Shown here: piece by piece, positions 11,795-22,612 of the stretch | How positions within the stretch are numbered: position 1 is the stretch's first letter | Layout: every line of letters begins with the position of its first letter | NCBI GenBank assembly: GCA_963576475.1 | Contig: OY754973.1 | Span: 13,935,773-13,999,772, forward strand | Length of the DNA stretch: 64,000 nucleotides | Direction of reading: 5' to 3' | Source: Molanna angustata | Lineage: Eukaryota; Arthropoda; Insecta; Trichoptera; Molannidae | Position numbers and translations under genes: made by a program | The notes under the pieces: model-generated | The model's input: the letters and a program-made list of their open reading frames with translations, nothing else | What the model was told of the DNA's origin: nothing | The model's database searches: none

Positions 11795-12186
11795 TGTGAA
11801 ACGAGGAGATCAGAAGCCCTTTTCAAGGACATTTGTTCCGGCAGCTGCGCTGCTAGGTTGAAGGAGGGAGGATATGGCCGTGGAGGACGCCTGGTGCCCC
11901 CCGCATACAACTGCTGGGACCTCGTCCGGTCACGATCCGGCACAACAATTGCAGCGAGATTATGCGCCGACTGATAGGGCAGCCAACCCGTAGTCGTTAG
12001 CTTAGGTCGGGCCCCTGTACTATTCGGCGGCCGGCCAGCGACGAACCGTTTCACACAGATCTCCCTCGGCTCACACCTCCAGCCAGACCCGCCGCGCAGC
12101 GGCCGGGATGACATCATCAAGATAGGCCGCCGATCAACTCCAACACAAGTGCCCACCTGGGCACCAAAGCAAAGGACCCCGAACAT
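11764..12186 (-). other. GC-rich leader ORF of the same LINE
   Basis: A 140-codon ORF upstream of EN. Its final codons cross the C10 run at 11779-11788 into the frame beside EN, so a one-base change in that run would fuse it to the endonuclease. I recognise no ORF1 domain (no CCHC knuckle or coiled coil). It may be a short ORF1, an N-terminal extension or just 5' UTR. Confidence 0.3.
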
Positions 12187-12375
12187 GGCGAGCCATTTTA
12201 GGGGACCATAAATGCAGTGGCTTGGTAAACCAGAATAGTATACTGACCCCAGGTCGAAGGCAGGGTTTACGTTCCAATCCCAGAGGATGGGTTGGGGGGG
12301 GAGTTTGGTACATATTCTTCAACTATACATACTATCGCTATCGACAGTTGGATCTCATGTGTTACATGCAACTAG

Positions 12376-14139
12376 TTTTAAATGTATTGTTTGATTCTTA
12401 TGTGCTCCACATTTTTTTTTCCGTTATTTTAATCAAACGTTCAGTTATATTCATTTCGTCCTTTTTTGTTTCCGTTTTATCTATTTGAAAGTTTAAAAAT
12501 ATTTAAATATATGTTATTTTTAAATAATTTGTTTTATAATTACGTAGGTACTTTATTTGGTTTGGTACTGTTCACTGAAACATTTAATTTGATGGTGAGT
12601 TGTGTTTGATCTATTTTGGGAATGTTGTATGGTGGATATGTTTCTGAGCCACATTATATAATAATTTGTACATTACATACGTAAAATCAATATGTGAGAT
12701 CGTTGATGAATTATTCATGTACTTGTAGGAAATTTTTCGATGCACACATTTTGCTATTTTTTGACCATACGACTCATTGTAACATTTAAATCAAATACAA
12801 AGATTTCCAAATCTGCTTGGCTCTATCCGTCTTAATTAAAAACGTATACTATGTAATAAATAGTACCTGGTTATAGAGCGTGATAAACGAATAAGTTTAC
12901 TTATAAACCGTGACTATATTTACACCTTTATTTAGTAGACTTTAGGACACGTCGAGAGGTTGTTTAACGCTTGACTAACGCGTCATACCAAATATTTAAA
13001 ATGATCCGACGCATATTTGAGATTTACAGAAAAATTTAACCCTTGTAACGTTTTTCCTTGCTATTATTCATCGCAATCGTGTATAAATTGACTCGAAACT
13101 GCACAATATTAATTTATTTTTTATGCAAACAAACAGTCAAACAATATACATTACATAAAATACGTGTTACTTAAATTGAAAACTAAAACAGTAATTTTAC
13201 TCGTTTTGAAGAATTACGTCTCCGTATATAAAAATGTAACCATATATAAAAAGTTATTAATTGAGTAAATATTAGGTACCGACAGGAGATCAAAATTAAT
13301 AGAAATAAAAAACATCAAAAAAAATGTAAATATTATGCTGATGAGGAAGGAAGTGGGAAATCAGAATAAACAATTCGGTGAACTAGTTAGTCACATCCTA
13401 GTATTCGTTTATAAGTACGATTTTTAAATACCGATCTCAACTATTTTATTCGTGATAATTTTGTTGCGCGTTTAGTAAGATTTTGACGAAATCTAATTAT
13501 ATGTATAATGAAATACTACGTTCCAAAACTCAACAAAATTTTTCCTTTTTTTGGCAAAAACATGTCGATACCGTCGAGAACATTTTATATGAGAATAGAT
13601 GTGCACACCGAGTACAAAATCTCATGAATATCATCTAGGTACATGAGCATACTACTAAGTTATATATTTTGATATAGTGAAATCTTCTTTATTTTCGATA
13701 AAATTCAAAGTTTGCCGAATGAATACAAGAGTAGATTTCTGTCAATATTGTTTACTGTCGAAGATATTCTTAGGAACGATAATCTACATCAAATAAAATA
13801 AAGTGTCTTCATTTTGTGTTGTGTTGGTATAAAATTAATGTTTGGGTACCTAACAAAACATTAAAGAGTAAGAAATGTTGGTTTCATCATATTGAAAGAT
13901 AAATATGATTAGTATTTGAGAAATATGAACACAATTATCGGCGACAAATCAGAAATTTACAATAATGTTAAGTCATCAGTGACAAATCAGAAATTTGCAA
14001 TATTCGTTACTCTATAAGAAGGAAACGAGAAATTGTAATTATAGATAATTTTGCATGAAACTTTGTATATATTATATGAGTGACTGATGAGCCCTTTCTC
14101 TCTACCTACCACTATAACCTTTTATGAACATCGACATAA
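12376..14139. other. Intron sequence, nothing recognised
   Basis: About 1.75 kb of AT-rich intron between family A copy 3 and the L2 remnant. A 15-base phrase around GACAAATCAGAAATTT is duplicated near 13943 and 13980. No coding or known repeat is visible. Confidence 0.5.
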
Positions 14140-14590
14140 TATCACCATTGCTAAAAGATCTTCACTGGTTGCGGATATCGGAAAGGATTCAGTAAAGATA
14201 TGTTGGTTGGATTCACGGACATGCTCCAAAATACCTTATGGATGATCTGAACCAAAAAAAGATCTACTCTTCGATCTGCGAGTGACACGGCCATGCATCA
14301 TCTAAAAGAACATAATACGCGTCTAAAGACGAACTTTGGTGAAAGAGCATTAATTTGCTGTAGTGGGTCCAGTTCAGTGGAATAAGCTTCCATATAGTTT
14401 AAGATCAATATATAGTGAAAGCTATTCAAAAAACAGTTAAAATCTAATTTCTTTTAAAACTCATATAGTGATTAAGTGACTATTTCCTAGGTTTATTTTT
14501 ATTTTATCTCTCCAGGTATAATTGCTTAGCGCCTTGAAGGTGAAAACAAAAAAATGGCGCTGTATAAATTACCCATTTACTATTGAAAAA
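14140..14590 (+). pseudogene. Decayed L2-type LINE 3' end
   Basis: Contains a degraded ORF2 C-terminus (CTTCACTGGTTGCG corresponds to LHWL; later GTCCAGTTCAGTGGAATAAGCTTCC, read as QWNKLP-like). It ends in the terminus GGCGCTGTATAAATT (about 14555) shared by other L2 copies in this window. Frames are heavily broken. Confidence 0.55.
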
Positions 14591-14604
14591 AATGTTGATC
14601 TTGG

Positions 14605-15470
14605 TTACGATCCGGTAATTTTCTTCACAACGGAGTGTAGGTATTCAAATTGTGAGGCTATGTGTTTTTGTAGTGGTTTAAAGTGGTAACTTGAAATTTT
14701 CTGACTATTGTAGTATGTACATGTTTTGATAATTTTAGTTTTTTGTATGTTGCTGATGACGTATGGGGGTAACTTTAGTATGTATATGTTTTTTTGAAGT
14801 GTTTTTGATATGATTTGGTATGAAGATAATATTATTGGAACTATTGTTACTTTTTCTTGTTTCCATTGTGATTTTATCTGTTCTGCTAACAGTGTGTATT
14901 TATTTATTTTTTCCAAATATTTCTATTGTAAATTTGCTGTATTTGGTATTGATATTTCTGTTAGATATTGTGTGTTTATTGTGTGTTTTCGATTATTGTA
15001 ATGTCTGGTCGGTTATGTAGGTTTGTTCTGTCTCTATTACAATATAATTTGTAGCTATCATTTTCTCTTACTGCTGGGGGTGTGTCTTGATACCACTTGG
15101 GGTGTCTTTCGATGAGTTTATGATTGTGGGCTAGTTCAAAATATATGTGTTTGCCGATGTTATCCATTTATTATAATTATTATTATAAATGGATGTTCAT
15201 TAACCACCAAATATTTCTATTGTAAATTTGCTGTATTTGGTATTGATATTTCTGTTAGATATTGTGTGTTTATTGTGTGTTTTCGATTATTGTAATGTCT
15301 GGTCGGTTATGTAGGTTTGTTCTGTCTCTATTACAATATAATTTGTAGTTATCATTTTCTCTTACTGCTGGGGGTGTGTCTTGATACCACTTGGGGTGTC
15401 TTTCGATGAGTTTATGATTGTGGGCTAGTTCAAAATATATGTGTTTGCCGATGTTATCCATTTATTATAA
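14605..15470 (-). pseudogene. C-terminus of an R2/R4-type LINE (restriction-like endonuclease)
   Basis: Minus-strand reading gives WYQDTPPAVRENDSYKLY then HNRPDITIIENT, then after a frame change LTEISIPNTANL, then KINKYTLLAEQIKSQWKQEK and VTIVPIILSSYQII. This order, with PD then E/I-S-I-P, is the PD-(D/E)xK restriction-like endonuclease and C-terminal tail of R2/R4-like non-LTR elements. It nicks target DNA in those families. An in-frame TAG and a frameshift break it. The first part is present twice because of a 294-bp tandem duplication. Confidence 0.6.
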
Positions 15471-15500
15471 TTATTATTATAAATGGATGTTCATTAACCT
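14913..15500. repeat. 294-bp perfect tandem duplication
   Basis: Positions 14913-15206 and 15207-15500 are the same sequence; I found one substitution (C/T near 15051/15346). The unit carries the 63-codon endonuclease piece of the LINE and the palindromic stretch TTATAATTATTATTATAA. Confidence 0.9.
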
Positions 15501-15699
15501 CATTATAAAATAGAAATAAATCAGCTCAGATGTGTGCAGTGTGCATGCAACAATGTGAAAATCCATATATCTCTTACTCTCTACTCTATAATGCGTCATA
15601 ATAAATCTAATCTATGTATAAATACTGTTTTCTATTTTGTTTCGATATTTAGCGGCAAAAATCTTGAGCAAATACATCACATGAGGTGCGCACATCACA

Positions 15700-15914
15700 A
15701 ATTTTTGTAATTTGTATATGTGTACACCACTACACTCTACGACGAAAATTGGTCAAGTCACCGGAAACTATCCCTACATATTGGTACTGATATATTGTAT
15801 TCATTTTGTCAGTGCCAACATGTTATACTAAATTGTCAATTTTTAAATTTTTTTTTTTTGTTCTATGTTTCACTGTCGTATTGTTGTAATTTTTTATGTA
15901 TGGTTATTGTGGAT

Positions 15915-15950
<36 letters not shown>

Positions 15951-16480
15951 ATATCCCTACATTATTAATGGTGCCGTTGACTCTGAGTCTCTTGTTGGGA
16001 GTCTTCCAATTAATTGTCCCTTTCGTAGTACTAGAACAAATCTTACTTAAGATTGCCTCTCTGCAGAACTAACTATGTCCAAAATTCATTCATCCAAAGG
16101 GCATGTAACATTTACAATGTTTTTTTTAAGGGTGTTGATCTTTTTAGACATACTAAAATAAAATATAAAAATGTCATCTCTGAGACCCTTAGAGGTTTAC
16201 GGTAGCTGATTCTTGCTTTGTTCTTTGTGACTGCGAGTGCCACAACCTTCCTTTCCCTCTTTTTGTCCTTTTTCTTCTGAATTTTGAGTAGCTACTTAAT
16301 TTTAAATAGCAATTTGTTTTACACTGTGGAGCTTAAAAAGATAATGTAATATACGCAAACAAATTTGGTCTATGATATATTGTTAAAATTGAATTTGTTG
16401 TAATATTTGTTTGTATGACTGTATGTTTGTTAGGTTTAAATAGAATAAAATAAAATAAAATAAAAATAGGTCATCTTCAC
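15700..16480 (+). mobile_element. Two stacked LINE 3' ends
   Basis: The first piece (15700-15955) is a LINE 3' UTR ending in an (AAAT)n run at 15918-15953. A second LINE is inserted at that run. It begins ATCCCTACATTATTAATGGTGCC and carries a broken ORF2 C-terminus nearly identical to the copy at 61502-62245 (minus). It ends in (AAAAT)n at 16441-16462. Confidence 0.7.
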
Positions 16481-16639
16481 ATCATCTGCACATTACATAG
16501 TCATCGTGCTCTAATAATTACATAAATCTAGGCGTTTAGGAGAATTCTAAAAATACATATCTTGTTTTACAAATGACTTCAATCCAAAGACATAAAGTAT
16601 ATTATAAAGTCTTTGCTTCAATCTGAGTTTCAAAAAACA

Positions 16640-17290
16640 AATAAACAGCACAACATCCTCTGCTTTCTACCACTTACGACGAATAAAATCTATCTGACGA
16701 AATATACCCACGGAAGCAACGAAATCTCTAGTAAACGCATTCGTTATTGCCCACCTGGACTACTGTAATGTTATCTACGCAAATCAGCCAAAGCTTGAGC
16801 TAAACAAATTTCAATCCATCTTCAATGCTGCTGCTAGGCTAATCACCAGAGCCGCGAAATTATCACACATATCCCACCATCTACAAAATCTTCACTGGCT
16901 AAAAGTCCCAGAGAAAATCAAGTACAAATTATGTTTGCTTATTTTCAAAGCGATCCATGGCATGGCTCCCACGTATCTTTCCGACTTCTGCATCCCTCAC
17001 ACCGTAAACGAACGACAACAAACACTTCGGTTAGCCATCACATCCATGATTGGCAAGTTAACTGAAATAAACAGAGTCAACACCACATCCTTCGATGATC
17101 GTGCTTTTGCTGTGGCTGGACCAGCCTCGTGGAATAAACTACCACCTGAACTGAGGCGAATCCACAACTTGGCCCTATTCAGGAAAAATCTGAAAAGTCA
17201 CTTCTTCCGCCATTCTTACAAAAACATGTAATATATTCAAAGCGCCCCTGAGGTGAGATTATCACAAAAAACGGCGCTTTAAAAATCATC
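16640..17290 (+). pseudogene. L2-type LINE, ORF2 C-terminus
   Basis: Reads AFVIAHLDYCNVIYANQP, FNAAARLITRAAK, LHWLKVPEKIKYK, then the open frame 16935-17231 with FKAIHGMAPTYLSDF, FDDRAFAVAGPASWNKLP and FRKNLKSHFF. These are the signature C-terminal motifs of L2-clade ORF2. The 5' part, including the RT core, is absent. The 3' terminus (ACGGCGCTTTAAAAATC near 17265) matches the other L2 ends. Confidence 0.72.
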
Positions 17291-18189
17291 CAAATTTATA
17301 ATTTTGTTGACAAATCTCGATTTAAATGGAAAGCTTTTTCTGTAACATATTATTTTCACTAAATTTATTCGCACGAGTTTTTTTATTGAATAAAAGTGGA
17401 AATCTTGCCTCAAGTCGAAAGGGACAATAAGTTATAGATTTTGTTGATATGGTTCAACTTTGAAGTACCGTGCAAGATAAATGCTCCATTACTAAAAATA
17501 ATACTCAGAGCCGGATCTGCAGTTTTTGACGCCCATTTGACTCATTAAATAATGATGGAACTCTACGTCTCACATTTTATTTAATCATTATTGTTTCTCT
17601 CGCTGTTATTTGAAATATAAACATATTCTATACAAAATGAGTGTAACGATTACTACCAGGACATGTGGTTTTGCTGTAAAGCGATAAAGAATAGCGTTAA
17701 CATAACATGTGACTAAAGTAAACATACTTCATCAGTAGCAGAATAGCTTAACACACAAAAAAATGTATGTAAAAACTATCATTTTATTTTGCTGTACAAA
17801 GGTCAACACACAGTAGACATGCAACCAATTATTAAAATGAAATACAAATAAGATATGTGCTTCTATCGCCCTATACCTTGTATCAAAATGAGACAGTAAA
17901 AAGTGTGATTTAGTGTGAGTGCGCGTATGAGAGAGAGAGAAAGAGTAACAAAGTGTGTCATTTACGAAAAACTTATTAGTTATTTAAAAATTTTGAATTG
18001 TTTTGTTGCAATCATACTAGAAGATTGGAAATAGAAACGTAGATGCGATATTTTTAAAGGCCATGTAAATATTGTAGTAAAATATTGACATGTGATTTAA
18101 AAATATATTTCATGTCCATTGAAATGAACAACTATAAACTTATGCTGATAAACTTTAAATATTCGACATATCCCAATTTATAATGATAA
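17291..18189. other. Intron sequence, nothing recognised
   Basis: AT-rich sequence between two oppositely oriented L2 remnants. No family or coding signal recognised apart from a short GA-rich run at 17932-17945. Confidence 0.5.
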
Positions 18190-19340
18190 TAATAATAATT
18201 TGTATAGCGCCGTTTAATGATTCAAGATCATTCCATGGGCGCTGTTATTTAGATAGATATTATATTGCTCTACGAAACAAAACTGTTTTCAGTCCTTTAG
18301 AGAAAGTGCTCTTACAATTTTTGCACTGCGGACATCTAGAGGCAATTTATTCCACTTTATAGGACCACTCACACCAAAGCATCGATCATAGTAAGCCGCT
18401 TTATTGGCTCTGTCCAACTCCTTTAGGGAGTTGGTACTCTGTGATCCAGAAGACCTAAGTGTGAGATGCCTCCCAGAGAGATATTTTCTCTGACACAGCT
18501 CTTGTATGTATTGTGGTGCTAGGTTATTTAAAGCATTAAACACCGTTAAGCAGATTTTGTAGTCAACTCGCTCTGGACACTTCAACCAATGCAATTCGTT
18601 AAGTAGTGGAGTTATGTGACATCGTTTTTTCCGCTCCATAAATGAGCCTTGCCGCTGCATTAAACACCATCTGTAATCTATCGAGCTGATACTTTGGCAA
18701 TCCATCATAGATGCCATTACAGTAATCTAGCCGAGACACAACGAAAGCATTTATAAGTGTTTTTGTCTCATTTTTGGGCAGGCTTCGACGAATGTTTTTC
18801 AGTTGTCTTAGTTGGAAAAAGCATGAACTGACTGTTTTAGAGATTTGCAGGTCAAGAGACAACTTATTGTCTAAGTGTACACCCAAAAACTTGACACTTG
18901 CAGACGGCAAGAGTTTTTCTCCGTTGATGTTAATAGGAGTACTTTCAATGAGGTGCTGTCGCCGTGGTGAAGCTACTCACATAAACTCTGTTTTTGTTGG
19001 GTTTAATTTTAGCTTGTTATGAGACATCCACGTAGCGACTTTTTCGATGCACTCAGCACTATCCACTTCCAGACGGTTTTTGTTCATGGGACTACAAAAT
19101 TTGAATAACAAGCGGTCGTCAGCGTAAGCGAAAGAGTCAAATCCTTGATTTTGAATTATATTATCAAGTTGTTTTATGTATAAAATAAATAAAATTGGTC
19201 CGAGCACCGATCCCTGAGGCACTCCAAACTTTACAATTTCCGGTAAAGGCGTATTCAGGTTTTGCGTAGTCTGTAAGTTCTAGGCACGACCCTGACTGCA
19301 GTGGTTCGTAGAAGTACTTGTTGAAGAGCGACTTATCAAT
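18190..19340 (-). pseudogene. L2-type LINE, ORF2 3' half
   Basis: On the minus strand three successive frames give GSVLGPILFILYI, SFAYADD (RT catalytic box), WMSHNKLKLNPTKTEFM, FLGVHLDNKLSL, VSRLDYCNGIYDGLP and LHWLKCPERVDYKI. The last piece reads RCFGVSGPIKWNKLP. It ends in the L2 terminus GGCGCTATACAAATT followed by (ATT)n at 18181-18205. At least two frameshifts inactivate it. RT motifs upstream of GSVLGP are barely readable. Confidence 0.75.
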
Positions 19341-19587
19341 AAAATTTATTAATAGAGCTTAAAAAGAAAGAATGAGAGATAGGGGGAGGCCAAGAAAGCA
19401 TTGGACCATTTAAATAATATTCTGAAGGCAAAAAAACTTTACAAGTTTTAATTACATACAAGCATGTAAGAAAATATCTAAGGAGCTCAACAAGTAAGAG
19501 AATTAGGTTGACGGTTTTTTTACTGCGCAAATCGCTTGATGAGCTCTATGAATGTGAGGGAGACGATAAATTAATGCATATATGATA

Positions 19588-20022
19588 CTAGCGGGCCCGA
19601 CAGACGTTGTCCTGCCCGAACTATTTGTGAAACAAAAAAATATATGTAACATATATTTGAATCATATGGATGTTATTATTCGCCGAGCAAACTTATATTT
19701 TCTTGTTCGATGAGCCGCTAAACACTTTGAGGTTAGATTGATTTCGTATATAGTTACAATACAGCATAAAATGACAGATTTCTTAGTGTTGTCAGATGGA
19801 AAAAAATTAAACATTTCCAATTCGACATTAGCGCCACCTATTGTAATTTATAGTTATAATTTTTTTTCTTTTGCTGAATTAACGTTTAAAATTACATTTT
19901 GTGAATCTAAACCATTCAGGGACTCACGCAACAAAACACACAAAAAATTTCATCAAAATTGGTTCAGCCGTTTCGGAAGAGTTCAGTGACATACACACGT
20001 ACAGAATAATTATATATAAAGA
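19588..20022 (-). mobile_element. Non-autonomous Helitron (435 bp)
   Basis: On the minus strand it starts A^TCTTTATATATAATTATTCTG (20022). It ends with the self-complementary CGGGCCCG followed immediately by CTAG^T (19588). TC start, CTAG end, terminal hairpin and A/T insertion site are canonical Helitron features. The internal phrases (AACCAATTTTGATGAAATTT, GGACAACGTCTGTCGGG) belong to a repeat widely seen in arthropod genomes. No Rep/helicase is encoded. Confidence 0.75.
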
Positions 20023-20665
20023 TTATATAATGGTGACTTGAGAGTTTTTAAAATAAATATTATATTGTCTTCTTTCTTTTTCTGTTATTATATTATCGTT
20101 CAAATATTTTCCTTACATTTTGCGGCCTAAATTTCTTCGCTTCCGACGCATCTGGACTATTTGAACCTGTTATGTTTCATGCCCTGGTGAAACTCTCCTT
20201 AATATATTATAATTTAAACGTAGATTCATCGTTTTTCTTTGTATTGTGTGCTGTCCTAACATATTCATGGAATTTTTCGTATCCACCACTTATAGCCTAT
20301 AGCATAAATATTCAGTCTGTCGAATATTTTCGTTGTTGATATAAAACCTATCTATACAAATAGCTATCTAAGTACTTTCATTTTTAAACGGGTATGTTGT
20401 TGGGGACATTTAACCCTCCACTGCATAATTATGAGTAGGTACATACTCCATTCTTCTTGAAATACATTTTCTAAGAGATAGCAACGTCAAAAAACAGTGT
20501 GGCGAGTCAATTCCTACCCCACTATGGAATTCTATATTATCTGTGCATTCGCTCATCAACCGACGCGACGCGACGGGGCGATTGCAGTGTCTATTCTTAA
20601 CTATACGCGTAAAATTAATATCGATCCAAACATCGTGAACATCTTTAAATTTATCATGAAAATTT

Positions 20666-20772
20666 ATATTGTGACTTATTTGAACTGAAAATAGAAGCAA
20701 ATTTTGTAAGTTCATCATGTATAATATTGTGACTTATTTGAACTGAAAATAGAAGCAAATTTTGTAAGTTCT
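20666..20772. repeat. 58-bp tandem duplication
   Basis: The unit starting ATATTGTGACTTATTTGAAC at 20666 recurs at 20724. The surrounding 20031-21337 shows no other feature. Confidence 0.7.
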
Positions 20773-21337
20773 CTTTTATTATGAAACCCTTCATCACTCA
20801 ATTACTATTACTATTACAGTTAATTTTTTTTTGCGGCGCTGGCCGATTTACTAATGATATTTATAACAATTAAACACTACAAATAATAACACTCAATTAT
20901 TATTATTACCATTATACACTTCCTCAAAAGAATTAGCAGATCAATGCGTAAATTGTAATTTATTTAAAAGAGCAAAATAAAATGCAACAAACGCATCATC
21001 AAGATTTCAATTGGGAATAGTTCACCCATCCAGATACTTAACATATCAAAAGATTAGGCTCTGAAGAGGTCTCTATACTACCTAACAACCCTACTGATTC
21101 CCGAATATTAACGTTTAAAAAATCTTTAACGATTCTACATGTATTCATTATTACCGTTTTTTGCATTTTTATTATTAAGTTTTTCGATAAATCTATAATT
21201 TCTAAATTACGGATTAACGATTTTGGAATAATGCCAGTGGCTGAAATAATGAACGGTAATATTATTATTTTACGAGAATGCCAAAGTCTTTTAATCTCGT
21301 GATTAATGGCTGTTTTTTTTATATTTCCTTTTTTATT

Positions 21338-21745
21338 GAATATAGGTATGAAAAAGGTAAGTCTGGCACCTGGGAGTTGTTGCGTTTACCAGTGCGCATC
21401 CCCTATCTATAGGTGAAAATTGCAGATTTAAGTATCATTCTTATCTTTGTAAGTCCTTTTTGTGCTCTTATACCATCCATCGGATTACAATAAAACTTTA
21501 TGATTTGTTCAGCGCACACTCGGGACGATTTCTAAAAAAAATATACTCTACTTTTTTTTTTACATATTTCAGTAACAGTAAGTATCTATTTCATAAACTA
21601 ACGGATTTTATAGGTATAAATAACAAACAAGTACAATTTGAATGAAATAATGTTCAAATCTGCATTTTTCATCTATAAAAAGGATGCGCACTGGTTATCG
21701 CAACCACGCCCAGGTGCCAGACTTATCATTTTCATACCTATATTC
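21338..21745. mobile_element. MITE family C with about 95-bp terminal inverted repeats
   Basis: The left arm (from GAATATAGGTATGAAAA) and the right arm (to TTTTCATACCTATATTC) are reverse complements over roughly 95 bases. Shared motifs include AAGTCTGGCACCTGGG and CCAGTGCGCATCC. The 210-bp core is non-coding. A partial second copy lies at 42455-42720. Long inverted repeats and no ORF point to a non-autonomous DNA transposon. Confidence 0.75.
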
Positions 21746-22049
21746 AGAAAGAAAAAATATATAATAAAATCAGTCATAAAAAACGATAAAATTTAATTAA
21801 TAATTAATTTAAATACGCGATGAAAGTGCACATAATTATAATTATATAAATTTAGACAAATTAAAAAGAATGGTATTGTTATTAATTTACTGTGTGAAAA
21901 ACAACGTTTATTAAACTCGTGAAATCTGAAAATCTAATTAAAAGATGGCTTTCAATGGATTCTGAAATTGTTGAATTACTGTTAAAAGTTTCTTATTTTC
22001 TTTTTGAGATAGTGAGATAAATAAATATGATGAACATAAAAGAAAGAAA

Positions 22050-22125
22050 AGTCTGTTTTTTTGTTTATTTCATAGTTTTTTTTGCATATTTTATAAGACT
22101 GTAAGTGTCCCTAATACAAATAAAT
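22050..22125 (+). repeat. LINE 3' terminus
   Basis: A short 3' UTR end with TTTATAAGACTGTAAGTGTCCC and an A-rich (AAAT)n-type tail. The same terminus occurs at 24425-24503 (plus) and 33697-33922 (minus). Sequence from here to the receptor exon at 22613 has no other recognised feature. Confidence 0.5.
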
Positions 22126-22612
22126 AAAAAAATATTAGCAAAACTACAGGAATCAATTACACCGTACACCTTTTTTTCTCAAGTATAATCTTCTTTATAA
22201 GGGGGATGAATTATCCAAGTAATGTACGCAGTGTATCTATCACGTATATATATATATTTATAATGTTGACATGTACTAGTCGTTACCTACTGCCATATGC
22301 CGAATGGCCGCCTACCAACTTACACACTATTTATAATATCCACCTATCTATGTATATGCTCTTTTCTAGCCACCTGCTTAAAGTGCAAGGAGGTGTTCAT
22401 AAATTATAGTTTATTTTATTTTATATATTTTATTAAAAGGGTACATCGACAGACATCCAGCTTACAATTTTCATAAAAAAGAAAATAATGTTTAGAGGCA
22501 GAGGCAGAGAGGCTCAAGAGGATTGTCTCGAATGATGTGTACAGCCAGCTAAAGATACAGGCAAAGCTGTCAAGTGACTAAATATATTTTATTTTGATGA
22601 ATGAGTTCTTAC

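Larger units (their letters stand above)
8747..12303 (-). mobile_element. Near-full-length CR1/Jockey-group LINE (EN + RT)
   Basis: A 3.55 kb non-LTR retrotransposon on the minus strand. It has a GC-rich 5' region (12303 to 11795), an apurinic-type endonuclease, a reverse transcriptase, a short 3' UTR and a 16-A tail (8747-8762). It sits inside family A copy 3: flanking sequence CTATAAACCC on one side and GTACCAAA on the other are adjacent in other A copies. Two frame breaks separate the leader ORF, EN and RT. Its base composition (GC-rich) stands out from the AT-rich surroundings. Confidence 0.82.
7802..12375 (+). mobile_element. Helitron-like element, family A copy 3, split by a LINE
   Basis: Begins TCCAACTGTCGAT at 7802, eight bases after copy 2 ends and in the same orientation. 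It ends at CTAG 12372-12375, followed by T. It holds a TG microsatellite at 8007-8043. The element is continuous to about 8746 and resumes at 12304; the intervening 3.55 kb is a LINE. At 8505-8560 it keeps the uninterrupted sequence that the SINE and the LINE split in copy 2. Confidence 0.75.
2230..22612 (-). other. 20.4 kb intron of the RYamide receptor
   Basis: The interval between the two phase-matched receptor exons has GT at its 5' end (22612-22611) and AG at its 3' end (2231-2230). It contains at least five LINE insertions, three Helitron-like A copies, a separate Helitron, a SINE and a MITE, all described separately. Most of the length is therefore transposon-derived. Confidence 0.85.
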
